A model generated the notes under the pieces. It saw nothing but the letters and a program-made list of their open reading frames with translations. It did not search any database and was not told the origin of the DNA. 22,222 nt of DNA from a virus. A program made the translations under genes and the position numbers. This document shows positions 7,997-15,579 of this stretch, piece by piece (within the stretch, counting starts at the first letter, position 1; each line of letters starts with the position of its first letter). The DNA lies in IMG/VR virus record IMGVR_UViG_3300032334_001696, positions 1-22,222 of that record; one strand, written 5' to 3'.

Positions 7997-9801
7997 CAGT
8001 GGCTCACTGACGACGCAGTGTTGTAACCGATAGCGATCCGGTGTACCACAGGGGCGTTCACAGACTCACTGCCACTGTCAGCTGTGATTCGTATCTCAAC
8101 ATCCTGGGCTTGCACTTTGATCGGTGCGAACTGAATAACAGGCCGGTTACTGTCAGCAACAGTGAACGTTTTGGACACTGTGGTACCACCAGCCCCAATG
8201 ACATCAACAGTTACAGTCCCCGAACCTTGTGCGACAAGGTTAATTTCTCGCATGTTCAACTCACGGTTACGGGTTTTGACGAGAGGTTGTGAGCGCCACA
8301 CATACTTTCGGCACCCCAAGTTCGGGTCGAACCTAGACCACACTGTTGTTTGGGAATCAGAAATGTACGCTGGAATCCCATAAAACCGGCCGGTAGTGGA
8401 CGTTTGCCAGTGCGCAAAAATTTTGCCGTTCGTGGAATCCTGTGTGGGGGTCGGGTGAATTCTCCACCACGAATTGGTTTCCGTGTTGTACATGAAATTG
8501 TTGGGGGTGATAATTAACGGTGGCGCATATGTGAACGTTCCATGTAACGCACCGGGCCACAGGTTGTCGGTTTCGTCATCATCGGTTTTCCAAAACCAGC
8601 CGCCCTGCGAGCCACCCATTTGCACTGAAATGTCCTCAGCGGTATCAGCGCCATTCCACCGGTACACACCGTTCCTAGTGCCATACACATACCCTTTGTC
8701 CGTCAAACACCCTTTGTTGGTGGCGTCATACACGGACGGCAAACCAGGCAAACGGATCACAGTGGGACGATCAACGTCACCTCGAACAACAACCCCACCA
8801 CCACGGTTCTTAACCAAAAACAGTTCGTTGGCGTTCATGGACTGCCATGTCCCAAACCCTGTCGGGTTTTCTTCAACAAACAACTGGGCGTTGTATGTGA
8901 TGTTTGTGGCAATAAACGCGTTTGGGTCAGAATACCCAATGGACTCGCCGGCAGGCAAAACACCAGTAGACCCAAACGGTTGACCCAACACGTTCGGCCC
9001 TGAACTTGCAGACCAGTTAGCGTCGTTCTGGTTTTCTAAAAACACGACACGACCCTGATGGGCAACAACAGCCTGATTGTATTGGGTGCCGGTAGTAACC
9101 GATCGTGCAGGGCTATCACTGTAAATACTTGACGGGTTCGGCCAAGCCCCATTGACTTTGTTCAAAGTCCAATCACCCATTGTGTACACAATGTGCGCTG
9201 CACCAGGAACAGTTGCGGTCGTCAAGTTGCTTCGAGTCCCATCAATAGACCCAAACCCATATTTGCGTTGCGACGCAGGAAACAAAACCTGTGCGCCGGT
9301 GACCGTGTTTGCCAGCGTGTCAATCGTAATTTGGTCGTTAGCTAACCGAAACACCCGGTATGCTTCCAACCGGTACTTGCGGTTCCAAGTGGTTAAAACC
9401 CCTGAATCGGAGTAATACCAGTTGTACGCAACAAACAGCATGTCAGGTTCACCGTTGTAATTGATTGTTGCGGTGTCACCTTTAACACCTGCGGAACCTG
9501 ACGCAGGCCACACCGGGGACATCAGATAGGTTGCAACGATCTGAGCCCGTTTTTCTGCTGTTGACGGGTACCGGTTTGTTGTTGAATCAAACAACGCTTG
9601 GGTTTTGGTTTCCACCAGTCTTGGTGCCGGATGTAACCCACCGAACTTGCCACCAAAACACCCGTACGATTCGGTTACCTGACAAAACCCGTCTTTGTTC
9701 GATGGGCCTGCGGAAGTTGCGTACGACAAATAATCGGACTGCAAACCAGGTGTGAAATCAGAGATCTCAATGTATTCCTCTACACCTTGGCCGGCTGCCA
9801 T
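7996..9801 (-). CDS. Tail nozzle / tubular protein B-like structural protein (beta-propeller-like)
   Basis: This 601-residue protein starts at ATG 9799-9801 with AAAGGA five bases upstream. It is rich in Gly, Asn, Thr, Trp and Tyr and looks all-beta. It opens with EEYIEISDFTPGLQSDY, the 'features applied to a list of tail parameters' style seen at the start of nozzle proteins. Repeated blade-like strands follow (VVAHQGRVVFLENQND, TDKGYVYGTRNGVYRWNGAD, NNFMYNTETNSWWRIHP, GRFYGIPAYISDSQTTVW). The last 90 residues form a separate beta domain (RELNMREINLVAQGSGTVTV). In short-tailed phages a protein of this size and fold, encoded close to the adaptor, builds the tail tube or nozzle and opens during DNA ejection. 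A propeller-type stopper or tail-spike base is an alternative. Confidence 0.6.
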   Translation of the reverse strand: MAAGQGVEEYIEISDFTPGLQSDYLSYATSAGPSNKDGFCQVTESYGCFGGKFGGLHPAPRLVETKTQALFDSTTNRYPSTAEKRAQIVATYLMSPVWPASGSAGVKGDTATINYNGEPDMLFVAYNWYYSDSGVLTTWNRKYRLEAYRVFRLANDQITIDTLANTVTGAQVLFPASQRKYGFGSIDGTRSNLTTATVPGAAHIVYTMGDWTLNKVNGAWPNPSSIYSDSPARSVTTGTQYNQAVVAHQGRVVFLENQNDANWSASSGPNVLGQPFGSTGVLPAGESIGYSDPNAFIATNITYNAQLFVEENPTGFGTWQSMNANELFLVKNRGGGVVVRGDVDRPTVIRLPGLPSVYDATNKGCLTDKGYVYGTRNGVYRWNGADTAEDISVQMGGSQGGWFWKTDDDETDNLWPGALHGTFTYAPPLIITPNNFMYNTETNSWWRIHPTPTQDSTNGKIFAHWQTSTTGRFYGIPAYISDSQTTVWSRFDPNLGCRKYVWRSQPLVKTRNRELNMREINLVAQGSGTVTVDVIGAGGTTVSKTFTVADSNRPVIQFAPIKVQAQDVEIRITADSGSESVNAPVVHRIAIGYNTASSVSH

Positions 9802-9810
9802 AACAGTCCT

Positions 9811-10089
9811 TTATACGTGGTCGATGATGTAACGCAGGTGATCTCGTTCTTCCTGCCAAGCCTGAATTTCGGCTTTTAGTTTGTAAATGTCTTGGGTGAG
9901 CGGAAGAACCGCATGGTCGGTTTGACGGTCCGTGGAGGAAACGTTGTGGTCACCGGACCCGTAGAGTTGAATCCAGGTTTCAAGGCGACCTTGCCGTTCC
10001 GAGGATTGGAGGTCGGATAGTTCACGGTAACCGGATGTCAGTTCGGTGTTGAGAACGTTGAGTCGTTCAAGAAGAGGTCTTACGCCCAC
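9811..10089 (-). CDS. Small coiled-coil protein, function unknown
   Basis: About 92 residues, almost entirely helical and charged: RPLLERLNVLNTELTSGY, then a loop near residues 45-57, then DIYKLKAEIQAWQEERDHL. This suggests a two-helix hairpin. I chose GTG at 10087-10089; a TTG four codons upstream (10099-10101) has its ribosome binding site too close. Either way it overlaps the end of the upstream gene. The stop is nine bases before the nozzle-like gene. Small helical proteins at this site occur between head and tail genes of several phages without a known job. A completion or chaperone-like role is possible but unsupported. Confidence 0.65.
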   Translation of the reverse strand: MGVRPLLERLNVLNTELTSGYRELSDLQSSERQGRLETWIQLYGSGDHNVSSTDRQTDHAVLPLTQDIYKLKAEIQAWQEERDHLRYIIDHV

Positions 10090-10687
10090 GGGGTGAACCA
10101 ACCTTCACTTTGCTGGGGATGTCAGCGGGTGGCTGGTCAACACCAGCCTGATCGTCTTCTGGGAGCTCAGCGTCGAACACAGAGGCATCTACGGGGGCTG
10201 CGGGGTCCACAGCAACCGGATCGTCAGCGAACATGTCAGCAACAAGTTCTTTCGCTGACCGATCCGACGACAAAGCACTCGTAATTGCGTCCATCTGAGT
10301 TTTCATGGAATCAAGCTGAGTGCGGAGCAAAGTTTCCGTAGTGGAATCATTGGACACCACAATGTCCAAACCTTCCCCACGCGGATCTTCAGCAACAGTC
10401 GCAACCCGAACACCTTCAAGAGTGTAAACCTCAAGTTGCGGGCGAACCTGATGCCAGGTTTGTTCTTCCTGATACACACCGTAACGGGTAAGTAGACGCT
10501 CATACTCATCAGTGCGGTGACGGCGCCGAGCGTCAATGTCACGGGTTTCAGGGTCACCCAACCAAAGGGCAACAGCGTCCATAGACACAAGAGTTTCGCC
10601 GCCCGGATCAATCATTGTGGGCTGCGAATTAAACATGTCAGTGAACCGTTTGGTCCCAACATTCTTTACACGAACAATCTGTTGCAT
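10067..10687 (-). CDS. Head-module hypothetical protein with acidic C-terminal half
   Basis: This 206-residue protein starts at ATG 10685-10687 with AAAGG upstream. Residues 1-45 (QQIVRVKNVGTKRFTDMFN, then a DPGGETLVSMDAVALWLG turn) match a small beta domain that often follows major capsid genes in phages of this type. It is always annotated as hypothetical as far as I know. Residues 45-85 are highly charged. A Met/Leu-rich helix (TLLRTQLDSMKTQMDAITSA, about 119-138) may be a coiled coil. The final 60 residues are acidic and Pro-rich (DDPVAVDPAAPVDASVFDAE), ending in a short basic tail. It may be a head-completion or capsid-associated protein; the function is unknown. Confidence 0.65.
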   Translation of the reverse strand: MQQIVRVKNVGTKRFTDMFNSQPTMIDPGGETLVSMDAVALWLGDPETRDIDARRRHRTDEYERLLTRYGVYQEEQTWHQVRPQLEVYTLEGVRVATVAEDPRGEGLDIVVSNDSTTETLLRTQLDSMKTQMDAITSALSSDRSAKELVADMFADDPVAVDPAAPVDASVFDAELPEDDQAGVDQPPADIPSKVKVGSPRGRKTSS

Positions 10688-10758
10688 GGGATCATGCCTT
10701 TCAAAGGGTGCGCAGTGAGCGACAGCGGGTAAAAGGTGCTACAAGTGTTGCAGGCGGG

Positions 10759-11193
10759 TCAGCCTCGAAGACCAACCCAAATGGTGACAGCAAGACCGTC
10801 AGTTGCTGATGTGATCGCCGTACCAAAAACGGTAGAAGCAATCGTGGTGCCAGCGGACGAAACTGAACCAGACACAGAAGCGGAACGTGTCACAAGGTTA
10901 CCTGCGTTAACAGTTCCCTGAGCGACGGTGTCAACCAAACCGTAAACAACAACGTTTACAGTCCCACCGGCAACAGCGGAATTGACCGCAACACCGCACG
11001 TAAGAGCGCCAGCCGGAGTTGTTGCGTTCGGCGCAGCTTGACTGATAGTACCGTCAGTGCCGATAGTGACACAACGACCAGCGGTGATAGTACCGGCAGC
11101 AACAAACGTTGCTTCTACTCGAGGGCCAAGGGTGTCTTGAAGTCCGGTGTAACCGAACGCACCAAGCGGGTTAGTGAGTTGTTTTTCAGCCAT
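10759..11193 (-). CDS. Capsid cement / decoration protein, DUF2190-like
   Basis: This 144-residue protein starts at ATG 11191-11193 with a strong AGGAGG eight bases upstream. The body has the small-barrel pattern of DUF2190-type cement proteins: FVAAGTITAGRCVTIGTDGT, then a GVAVN strand, a GTVNVVVYGLVDTV strand and a NAGNLVTRSASV strand, ending DGLAVTIWVGL. Composition is Ala/Thr/Gly/Val-rich with no Cys pair or charged clusters. It follows the major capsid gene and one small head gene, which is the usual place for a protein that binds the outer capsid lattice and stabilises it. The 71 bases after its stop hold no gene that I can see. Similarity is by pattern, not by alignment. Confidence 0.6.
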   Translation of the reverse strand: MAEKQLTNPLGAFGYTGLQDTLGPRVEATFVAAGTITAGRCVTIGTDGTISQAAPNATTPAGALTCGVAVNSAVAGGTVNVVVYGLVDTVAQGTVNAGNLVTRSASVSGSVSSAGTTIASTVFGTAITSATDGLAVTIWVGLRG

Positions 11194-11205
11194 TTAAGGT
11201 GCCTC

Positions 11206-11529
11206 CTAGACGCCAAACGCAATGACAGTGAATGTGATAGCTGAAGCATTCGTGGTGTCAGGCAACTCCACAAGCGGCGCTTGTGCAGCGTTCGTGTTGT
11301 CACCTTGAAAAATTTTCAGCTTGCTGTTTGTCTGGTCCCAAGCGGGCACATACCCGCCGGTTGACGCAACAGGGATAAGGCTGGTGATGCGGGTCAAACC
11401 AAGCTGGTTTGCGGTGATCGCCTCGCCCCCAGTTGGGTACGAGGTATCACCGGTGATGGTTGAAACAGAGATGCGTTGTTTGGCACCAAGAATGGAACCA
11501 ACAAACACAACACTTGAGGTTGCTGCCAT
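11206..11529 (-). CDS. Small head protein next to the major capsid protein, hypothetical
   Basis: This 107-residue protein starts at ATG 11527-11529, GGGGAGG upstream, 14 bases after the capsid gene stop. It has an N-terminal strand (SSVVFVGSILGAKQRISVST), then the distinctive SYPTGGEAITANQLGLTRI (about 30-48). A beta-hairpin follows (STGGYVPAWDQTNSKLKIFQ), and it ends with a hydrophobic strand (ITFTVIAFGV). I recall proteins with this 'YPTGG...LGL' core beside capsid genes in many phages, where they are usually called hypothetical structural proteins. It is probably a minor capsid or decoration protein of one compact beta fold. Exact function unknown. Confidence 0.65.
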   Translation of the reverse strand: MAATSSVVFVGSILGAKQRISVSTITGDTSYPTGGEAITANQLGLTRITSLIPVASTGGYVPAWDQTNSKLKIFQGDNTNAAQAPLVELPDTTNASAITFTVIAFGV

Positions 11530-11543
11530 TAGTCAGCCTCCCC

Positions 11544-12521
11544 TTACGCCGTGATCGCGGTCATCTTGCCGTGACGCGAGCAGTTGGTGTTGATGAGGTT
11601 GCCGGCCCACAGCATTTTGGCGACCATCGCATCCTGGTTAACTGGGGATTGGAACGGCTCAAGATAAAAATCGGCTCGAGGCGAAACAGCCCAGTACAGG
11701 AAATCCTCGTTGAGGAAATAGATGTGCGAGTTTGTCGTTGAATTAGTCACCGACGGCACATGGGAGTCAACAACCCACGGGACACCGTTGAACAGTTGGT
11801 TGGTGAAACCAGCTTGTGCAAGCTGCTCATCCATACCGGTCGGTTGGGTGGGGAACTGTTGGGTGATGACGTTCAGGTTCCAGAAACGGTTGTACTGGTC
11901 CTGGCGGGAACAAATGATCGTAGGATGCCGGCCTGCACGGGAAACCGAACCAAACATCGACTGCAAAGCCGAAAGGGTAAGGGTTGTGGTAGACGAGTCC
12001 ACAGTGGACTTCCACCAGGTGTTCGTTGAACGGGAAAGACCAGCGTACGTGGAAAGGATTGTGCCGTCATCAACGGAACCACGCAAACCATCAATGTCTT
12101 TGGTGTTCGTTGTACCATCAGACCAAAGACCGCTAGCAAGGTTCTCAGCCATTTCCATTTCAGCCTGCGCAAAATACAGTTGAATGAAATTAGCTACAGC
12201 CTGCGGGTTGTCGGTTTTGATGAGCGTCAAACCATCAACAGTGACGTTGACGTAATGTTGCTTCCAATCCCACGAACCGTTCTTGATCGTGTCCGAAGGG
12301 GCCACGTTCAGAAGATCAAACCCGGAGTACGAACCGCCAGTACCGAAACGCGAGTACATAAGCGGAACTTCAATTTGGGTTCCACCTCGAACAATGCGCT
12401 TGTTCGCTTTGTTCAACCGAAAAAAGATCGGGTTGCTGTTGTAAATGTTGTCAACGATCTCCGGCATAATGTAATGCCGGGAGATGGCGGTGACGACGTT
12501 GCTACCGATGGGAGTTGCCAT
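11544..12521 (-). CDS. Major capsid protein
   Basis: This 325-residue protein starts at ATG 12519-12521 with AGGAGG nine bases upstream, among the strongest ribosome binding sites in the window. That suits the most abundant virion protein. The order is capsid-like: an N-terminal arm with NVVTAISRHYIMPEIVDNIY, an extended strand segment (GGTQIEVPLMYSRFGTGG), a spine-like helix (NFIQLYFAQAEMEMAENLAS), central Thr/Ser-rich loops, and IICSRQDQYNRFWNLN (about 203-218). The end has strands around YFLNEDFLYWAVSPRADFYL and a final core (AKMLWAGNLINTNCSRHGKM). This matches HK97-fold coat proteins of phages with a separate scaffold. The scaffold-like gene is just upstream and cement-type genes just downstream. 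Alternative identities are unlikely. Confidence 0.85.
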   Translation of the reverse strand: MATPIGSNVVTAISRHYIMPEIVDNIYNSNPIFFRLNKANKRIVRGGTQIEVPLMYSRFGTGGSYSGFDLLNVAPSDTIKNGSWDWKQHYVNVTVDGLTLIKTDNPQAVANFIQLYFAQAEMEMAENLASGLWSDGTTNTKDIDGLRGSVDDGTILSTYAGLSRSTNTWWKSTVDSSTTTLTLSALQSMFGSVSRAGRHPTIICSRQDQYNRFWNLNVITQQFPTQPTGMDEQLAQAGFTNQLFNGVPWVVDSHVPSVTNSTTNSHIYFLNEDFLYWAVSPRADFYLEPFQSPVNQDAMVAKMLWAGNLINTNCSRHGKMTAITA

Positions 12522-12539
12522 CGTGTCATGCCTCCTTCA

Positions 12540-12555
12540 TCGGGGGTGTCCCCGA
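12540..12555 (-). promoter_or_regulatory. Small hairpin in the 108-bp leader of the capsid gene
   Basis: A perfect six-base stem with a four-base loop (TCGGGG-GTGT-CCCCGA on the plus strand) lies just before the AGGAGG of the capsid gene. The gap between the scaffold stop (12630) and the capsid start is one of the longest inside this operon. It could protect a processed capsid mRNA end or slow polymerase; no clear promoter is visible. Speculative. Confidence 0.3.
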
Positions 12556-12629
12556 GGGGGTTGGGGTTAAGGTTGGCCTCCGATGTGGGTGCCGTTTTTC
12601 ACCAAAACCAATGAAAGAGACACACAGCA

Positions 12630-13700
12630 TCAGCTGGACGCCCCGTTCATTGCTTCAGCGACTTCACGGATCATTGCCTGCTCACGTTCCGCTTTCGTCA
12701 TGGGACGTTGTGCGGGCGCGGTGCGGGGAACTGATCCGCTGGAACCTGCCAGAGCAGAAGCTTTACGCTTCTTTTCTGATGTTTGCTCAACTGTTTGAGC
12801 GTACTGATCAACTTGAGATTGAATCACTTTTTCTCGAAACTGTGGGGTAGCCCACATTGCGGTTTCAAGAGCTTCTTTAGTTGCAGCGATAGCGTTCCCA
12901 CCGTTACGTGCCATAAGTGTTGGAACGATCTGCAAAGCAGCAGCTTGGGTTGCAATCAAATCAATTTCTTGGTCAGTGAAATCGGGGTGCGCTTCAGAGA
13001 ACTCTGCTTGCCCAATTTCAACTTGTTGCAACATCCGTTGCTGTTCCTGCTGATATTGGGTTTGAGCGATCTGTTGTTGCTGTTCCTGGTAGTTCGCCAA
13101 CATTTGTTGCTGCTGGGCGATAACCGCGTTTTGTTGTGCGGTGACCTGCTGCACATATTGGGCGAGTTGCGGGTCCAGAAACTCGTTGGGGTTTAGTTGC
13201 GGTGTTCCGGGTACAACGGCACCGGCCACACCAGGGGTAAATGTGGCCGGTGCCGGTCCGCTGCCGCTCGCTGCGGAAGGGGCTTGGTCCGGCTGATCTG
13301 CGGGAACAAGCCGGTACTGGCCTGAAAGAACGTTATTGACCGCATCAGCGGCCTCTGGGGGAAGTTGCGCCGCCCAATCGTAAAGAGCTAGAAGCTGTTC
13401 GGCTTCTTCACGCGAAACTTCACGGTCAGCAATTTTGTAGCTATCCGGAACCGGTTCAGGTTGATAAACAGGTTCAGGGTCCGGATCAATGCCAGTTTCA
13501 GTTTCGTCAACTGGCACAGTCGGAACATCATAAGACCGGTCGCGTTCAGCAAAAAATTCGCTGAGCTGACGGGCCATTTCGTCTTCCGTCATTCCCTCAC
13601 GGGAATCAGAAACACTAAAATCTAGGCTTGGGTTGCTTTCGCCAAGCTCAAGATCATCATCGTAAGGTTCGCCTGGGGCGAACGCTTCTTGAACACTCAT
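12630..13700 (-). CDS. Capsid scaffolding protein
   Basis: This 356-residue protein starts at ATG 13698-13700 with AGGGG upstream, five bases after the previous stop. The first 95 residues are acidic and Pro-rich (EPYDDDLELGESNPSLDFSV), probably disordered. A helical segment (REEAEQLLALYDWAAQLPPE) is followed by a Pro/Ala/Gly linker. A long Gln-rich coiled coil covers about residues 176-225 (AVIAQQQQMLANYQEQQQQI), then FSEAHPDF and more helix. The C-terminus is basic and helical (TSEKKRKASALAGSSG, then RPMTKAEREQAMIREVAEAM). An acidic front, a central coiled coil and a basic C-terminal helix that binds coat are the hallmarks of scaffolds removed before DNA packaging. Its place directly before the capsid gene agrees. 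No protease is visible nearby. Confidence 0.75.
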   Translation of the reverse strand: MSVQEAFAPGEPYDDDLELGESNPSLDFSVSDSREGMTEDEMARQLSEFFAERDRSYDVPTVPVDETETGIDPDPEPVYQPEPVPDSYKIADREVSREEAEQLLALYDWAAQLPPEAADAVNNVLSGQYRLVPADQPDQAPSAASGSGPAPATFTPGVAGAVVPGTPQLNPNEFLDPQLAQYVQQVTAQQNAVIAQQQQMLANYQEQQQQIAQTQYQQEQQRMLQQVEIGQAEFSEAHPDFTDQEIDLIATQAAALQIVPTLMARNGGNAIAATKEALETAMWATPQFREKVIQSQVDQYAQTVEQTSEKKRKASALAGSSGSVPRTAPAQRPMTKAEREQAMIREVAEAMNGASS

Positions 13701-13704
13701 TTAT

Positions 13705-14091
13705 TTACCCCTGTAAGATTCGACGAAGTTCGTCAGGATTTGGCATTGCTGGTTCCTGGCGCATACCAGGAACCCCACCCCCACCGCCCATGCCGGGCAT
13801 ACCCATTTCAGGTGGCATACCCATAAGTTCGGGGGGAAGACCGCCACCCATACCAGGCGGCGGTCCCATTTGCGGTCCCATAGGCATCCCCATACCGGGG
13901 GCACCAGGAACCTGTGTTGAACCTTGGGCTTGCATGTTGTCGATTGGCTCACGGAGCTTCCCAACAACTTCCATTTCCATGTTCAAAATAAATTCAAGGT
14001 CGGCGTCGGGCAGCACTTTCATGTCCGCAAGGCTGCGGAGAATTTTCGTGAGAGCTTCAGCGAAAGTGTTATCGGTGCGAGTCCCGGCCAT
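13705..14091 (-). CDS. Small protein with Met/Pro/Gly-rich tail, upstream of scaffold
   Basis: This 128-residue protein starts at ATG 14089-14091, AGG seven bases upstream. The first 55 residues are folded-looking and helical (NTFAEALTKILRSLADMKVL, then DADLEFILNMEMEVVGKL). The second half is a repetitive Gly-Met-Pro tract (GMGMPMGPQMGPPPGMGGG, and later GMPGMGGGGGVPGM) ending in a short helix (NPDELRRILQG). The tail is probably disordered or sticky. I do not recognise the family. Its position between portal and scaffold suggests a head-assembly accessory protein or portal-bound factor. Confidence 0.65.
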   Translation of the reverse strand: MAGTRTDNTFAEALTKILRSLADMKVLPDADLEFILNMEMEVVGKLREPIDNMQAQGSTQVPGAPGMGMPMGPQMGPPPGMGGGLPPELMGMPPEMGMPGMGGGGGVPGMRQEPAMPNPDELRRILQG

Positions 14092-14104
14092 TAGTTAACC
14101 TTTG

Positions 14105-14248
14105 TTACTTAGCGGAAAGGTCACGGACAGTCGGGTTACCCATACGCTTCGCGTCAGGGTTCGATCCGTAAAGTGTGGTAGCGGTATGACCAACCTTGTT
14201 GATCTTGGCGTTACCGGTGTTCGACTGAATTTTTGCGTCGTTCGGCAT
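14105..14248 (-). CDS. 47-residue basic protein, function unknown
   Basis: ATG at 14246-14248 has GGAG seven bases upstream (GAGGAGCATGCT), and TAA is at 14105-14107, leaving 13 bases to the next start. The product reads MPNDAKIQSNTGNAKINKVG and onward to a VRDLSAK end. It is Lys/Asn/Thr-rich, with no Cys and no membrane segment. The well-placed ribosome binding site, tight packing and the same strand support a real gene, although it is short enough for automatic callers to skip. It may be a minor virion or head-assembly peptide; there is no evidence for a specific job. Confidence 0.6.
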   Translation of the reverse strand: MPNDAKIQSNTGNAKINKVGHTATTLYGSNPDAKRMGNPTVRDLSAK

Positions 14249-14286
14249 AGCATGCTCCTCGAGTTTGATGGGCTGTTACTAGTCTA

Positions 14287-14300
14287 CGACATTTATGTCG
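14287..14300. promoter_or_regulatory. Short palindrome between two small genes
   Basis: CGACAT-TT-ATGTCG is a perfect 14-base palindrome in the 65-base gap before the 47-residue gene. It may be a small hairpin or a protein-binding site; there is no T-run, so it is not a clear terminator. Confidence 0.3.
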
Positions 14301-14313
14301 CAGAGTAATGGTT

Positions 14314-14526
14314 TTAATACTGTTCAGGTGAAAAATCCATGCTGGTCTCACCGGACTCAGATGACATGTCCGGGTCGCCGCACGGGTAATAACAGTTACG
14401 GCCTTCTTCACCAACAGCACCAGCTTTGTGGCCGTCAATGGTTCGAACCATACCGAACTGGTTGCCACCACTCGTGTAATCGCGTGGCATGGGGACTGGG
14501 GTGTTGTTTGAGCCAAGATCAGGCAT
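14314..14526 (-). CDS. 70-residue hypothetical protein with a CxxxC motif
   Basis: ATG at 14524-14526 follows AAGGA with suitable spacing, 24 bases after the stop of the glycine-rich gene. The translation is polar and Gly/Pro-rich with few hydrophobic residues. It contains NCYYPCGDPD (the only two cysteines, near residues 45 and 49) and ends with an acidic Ser-rich tail (SSESGETSMDFSPEQY). The two cysteines could bind metal or form a disulphide. Family not recognised. It probably belongs to the head or adhesin module because it is co-transcribed with it. Confidence 0.6.
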   Translation of the reverse strand: MPDLGSNNTPVPMPRDYTSGGNQFGMVRTIDGHKAGAVGEEGRNCYYPCGDPDMSSESGETSMDFSPEQY

Positions 14527-14550
14527 CAGGGTTTCCTTAGGGTTGTTGGG

Positions 14551-15579
14551 TTAGATCGGGTAACGGATGATGACAATGCCGGAACCGCCGGCACCTGAAT
14601 CGTAATAGGGGGGTGCAAGCGCACGACCTGCACCACCACCACCAGAACCAGTGTTTGCTGTGGCGCTAGTTGCATTTAGGGCGGTATTTCCACCATTTCC
14701 ACCACCCGCAGCACCAGCACCAATGGTTCCCAAAGCAGCGGCTATTCCACCGCCACCACCACCAGCGAAACTGGTTGGCACACCACTCAAATTGGAAATC
14801 CAGGATGGGGCATTACCAGACCCGCCGCCACCACCGACGTTGGTGGCAGCGGTACCACTAGTGGTGCCATCACCGCCGACACTGGTAGCACCACCGCCAC
14901 CCCCAGCACCGTTAGAAGTTGATCCAACGTATTGGCTGCCGCCACCGTCATTGCCTTGGCCGCTAGTGCCAGTCCCAGCAGGAGTAGCACCTGTTGAGTT
15001 AGCACCCTTACCGCCACCAGAACCACCGTTAGAAGCACCTTGAGTGTTAGTTGAACCACCGTAACCGCCACCCAGAGCGGTTACTAGCGACCCAATAGAT
15101 GAGTTTGAACCCTGGTTACCTAGCGTCGCGGTTCCTGTACTGGTTACACCCGCACCACCATCACCAACAGTAATGGTTTGGGTTGCTGTTACCGACAACC
15201 CTGTGTTTGTCAAATATCCGCCTGCACCACCACCACCACCAGAAGACGCACCAGTAGACGGCGCACCAGACCCACCACCACCAACCACCAAATATTCGAC
15301 GGTGCCAGGCGAAACCATTGTCAACGTGCCACTAGTAGTGAACACATGATATTTGTAGCCACCCGTGGTGGTTTCTGTGCCACCAGTAAACGACGGGCCT
15401 GCACCGGCACCAACAAAATAATCCATGCCTTTGTCGTTCAAGTTTGGTTCTGCCCCATCCCACAACGTTTTTAACAAATCGTTTGTGGAACCAGTACCGG
15501 CAGGCCTGTTCAATCCGGTGTTTATAGCGTTTGGGGTAACAAACGTTGCCATGAGATCGTTGAAACTGTCACCGGCCAT
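14551..15579 (-). CDS. Glycine-rich adhesin / receptor-binding-like virion protein
   Basis: This 342-residue protein starts at ATG 15577-15579, with AAGGA upstream and a TGATG overlap with the portal stop. Residues 1-60 form a unique N-terminal part, presumably the virion anchor. From about 70 the typical glycine-rich adhesin pattern begins: TGGYKYHVFTTSGTLTM, then VEYLVVGGGGSG, a long core of GGGG-separated short strands (GGGGGAGGYLTNTGLSV, GGGGGSGNAPSW, GSGGGGAGRALAPPYYDSG), and the closing GGSGIVIIRYPI. Such polyglycine-II-type domains form tips of phage receptor-binding proteins and are common in marine and freshwater phages. The position between portal and scaffold, not with tail genes, is unusual. 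It may be a head fibre, or an adhesin moved by recombination. Confidence 0.75.
   Translation of the reverse strand: MAGDSFNDLMATFVTPNAINTGLNRPAGTGSTNDLLKTLWDGAEPNLNDKGMDYFVGAGAGPSFTGGTETTTGGYKYHVFTTSGTLTMVSPGTVEYLVVGGGGSGAPSTGASSGGGGGAGGYLTNTGLSVTATQTITVGDGGAGVTSTGTATLGNQGSNSSIGSLVTALGGGYGGSTNTQGASNGGSGGGKGANSTGATPAGTGTSGQGNDGGGSQYVGSTSNGAGGGGGATSVGGDGTTSGTAATNVGGGGGSGNAPSWISNLSGVPTSFAGGGGGGIAAALGTIGAGAAGGGNGGNTALNATSATANTGSGGGGAGRALAPPYYDSGAGGSGIVIIRYPI

Noticed and set aside
14155-14170. tRNA T-arm-like GGTTCGATCC, and a similar motif near 7,669-7,682 on the minus strand
   Set aside because: No cloverleaf or acceptor stem around either; both lie in coding sequence.
14651-15043. Plus-strand Pro-rich frame of 130 codons
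   Set aside because: The antisense of glycine codons always gives Pro/Ala-rich frames; the real gene is the glycine-rich protein on the minus strand.
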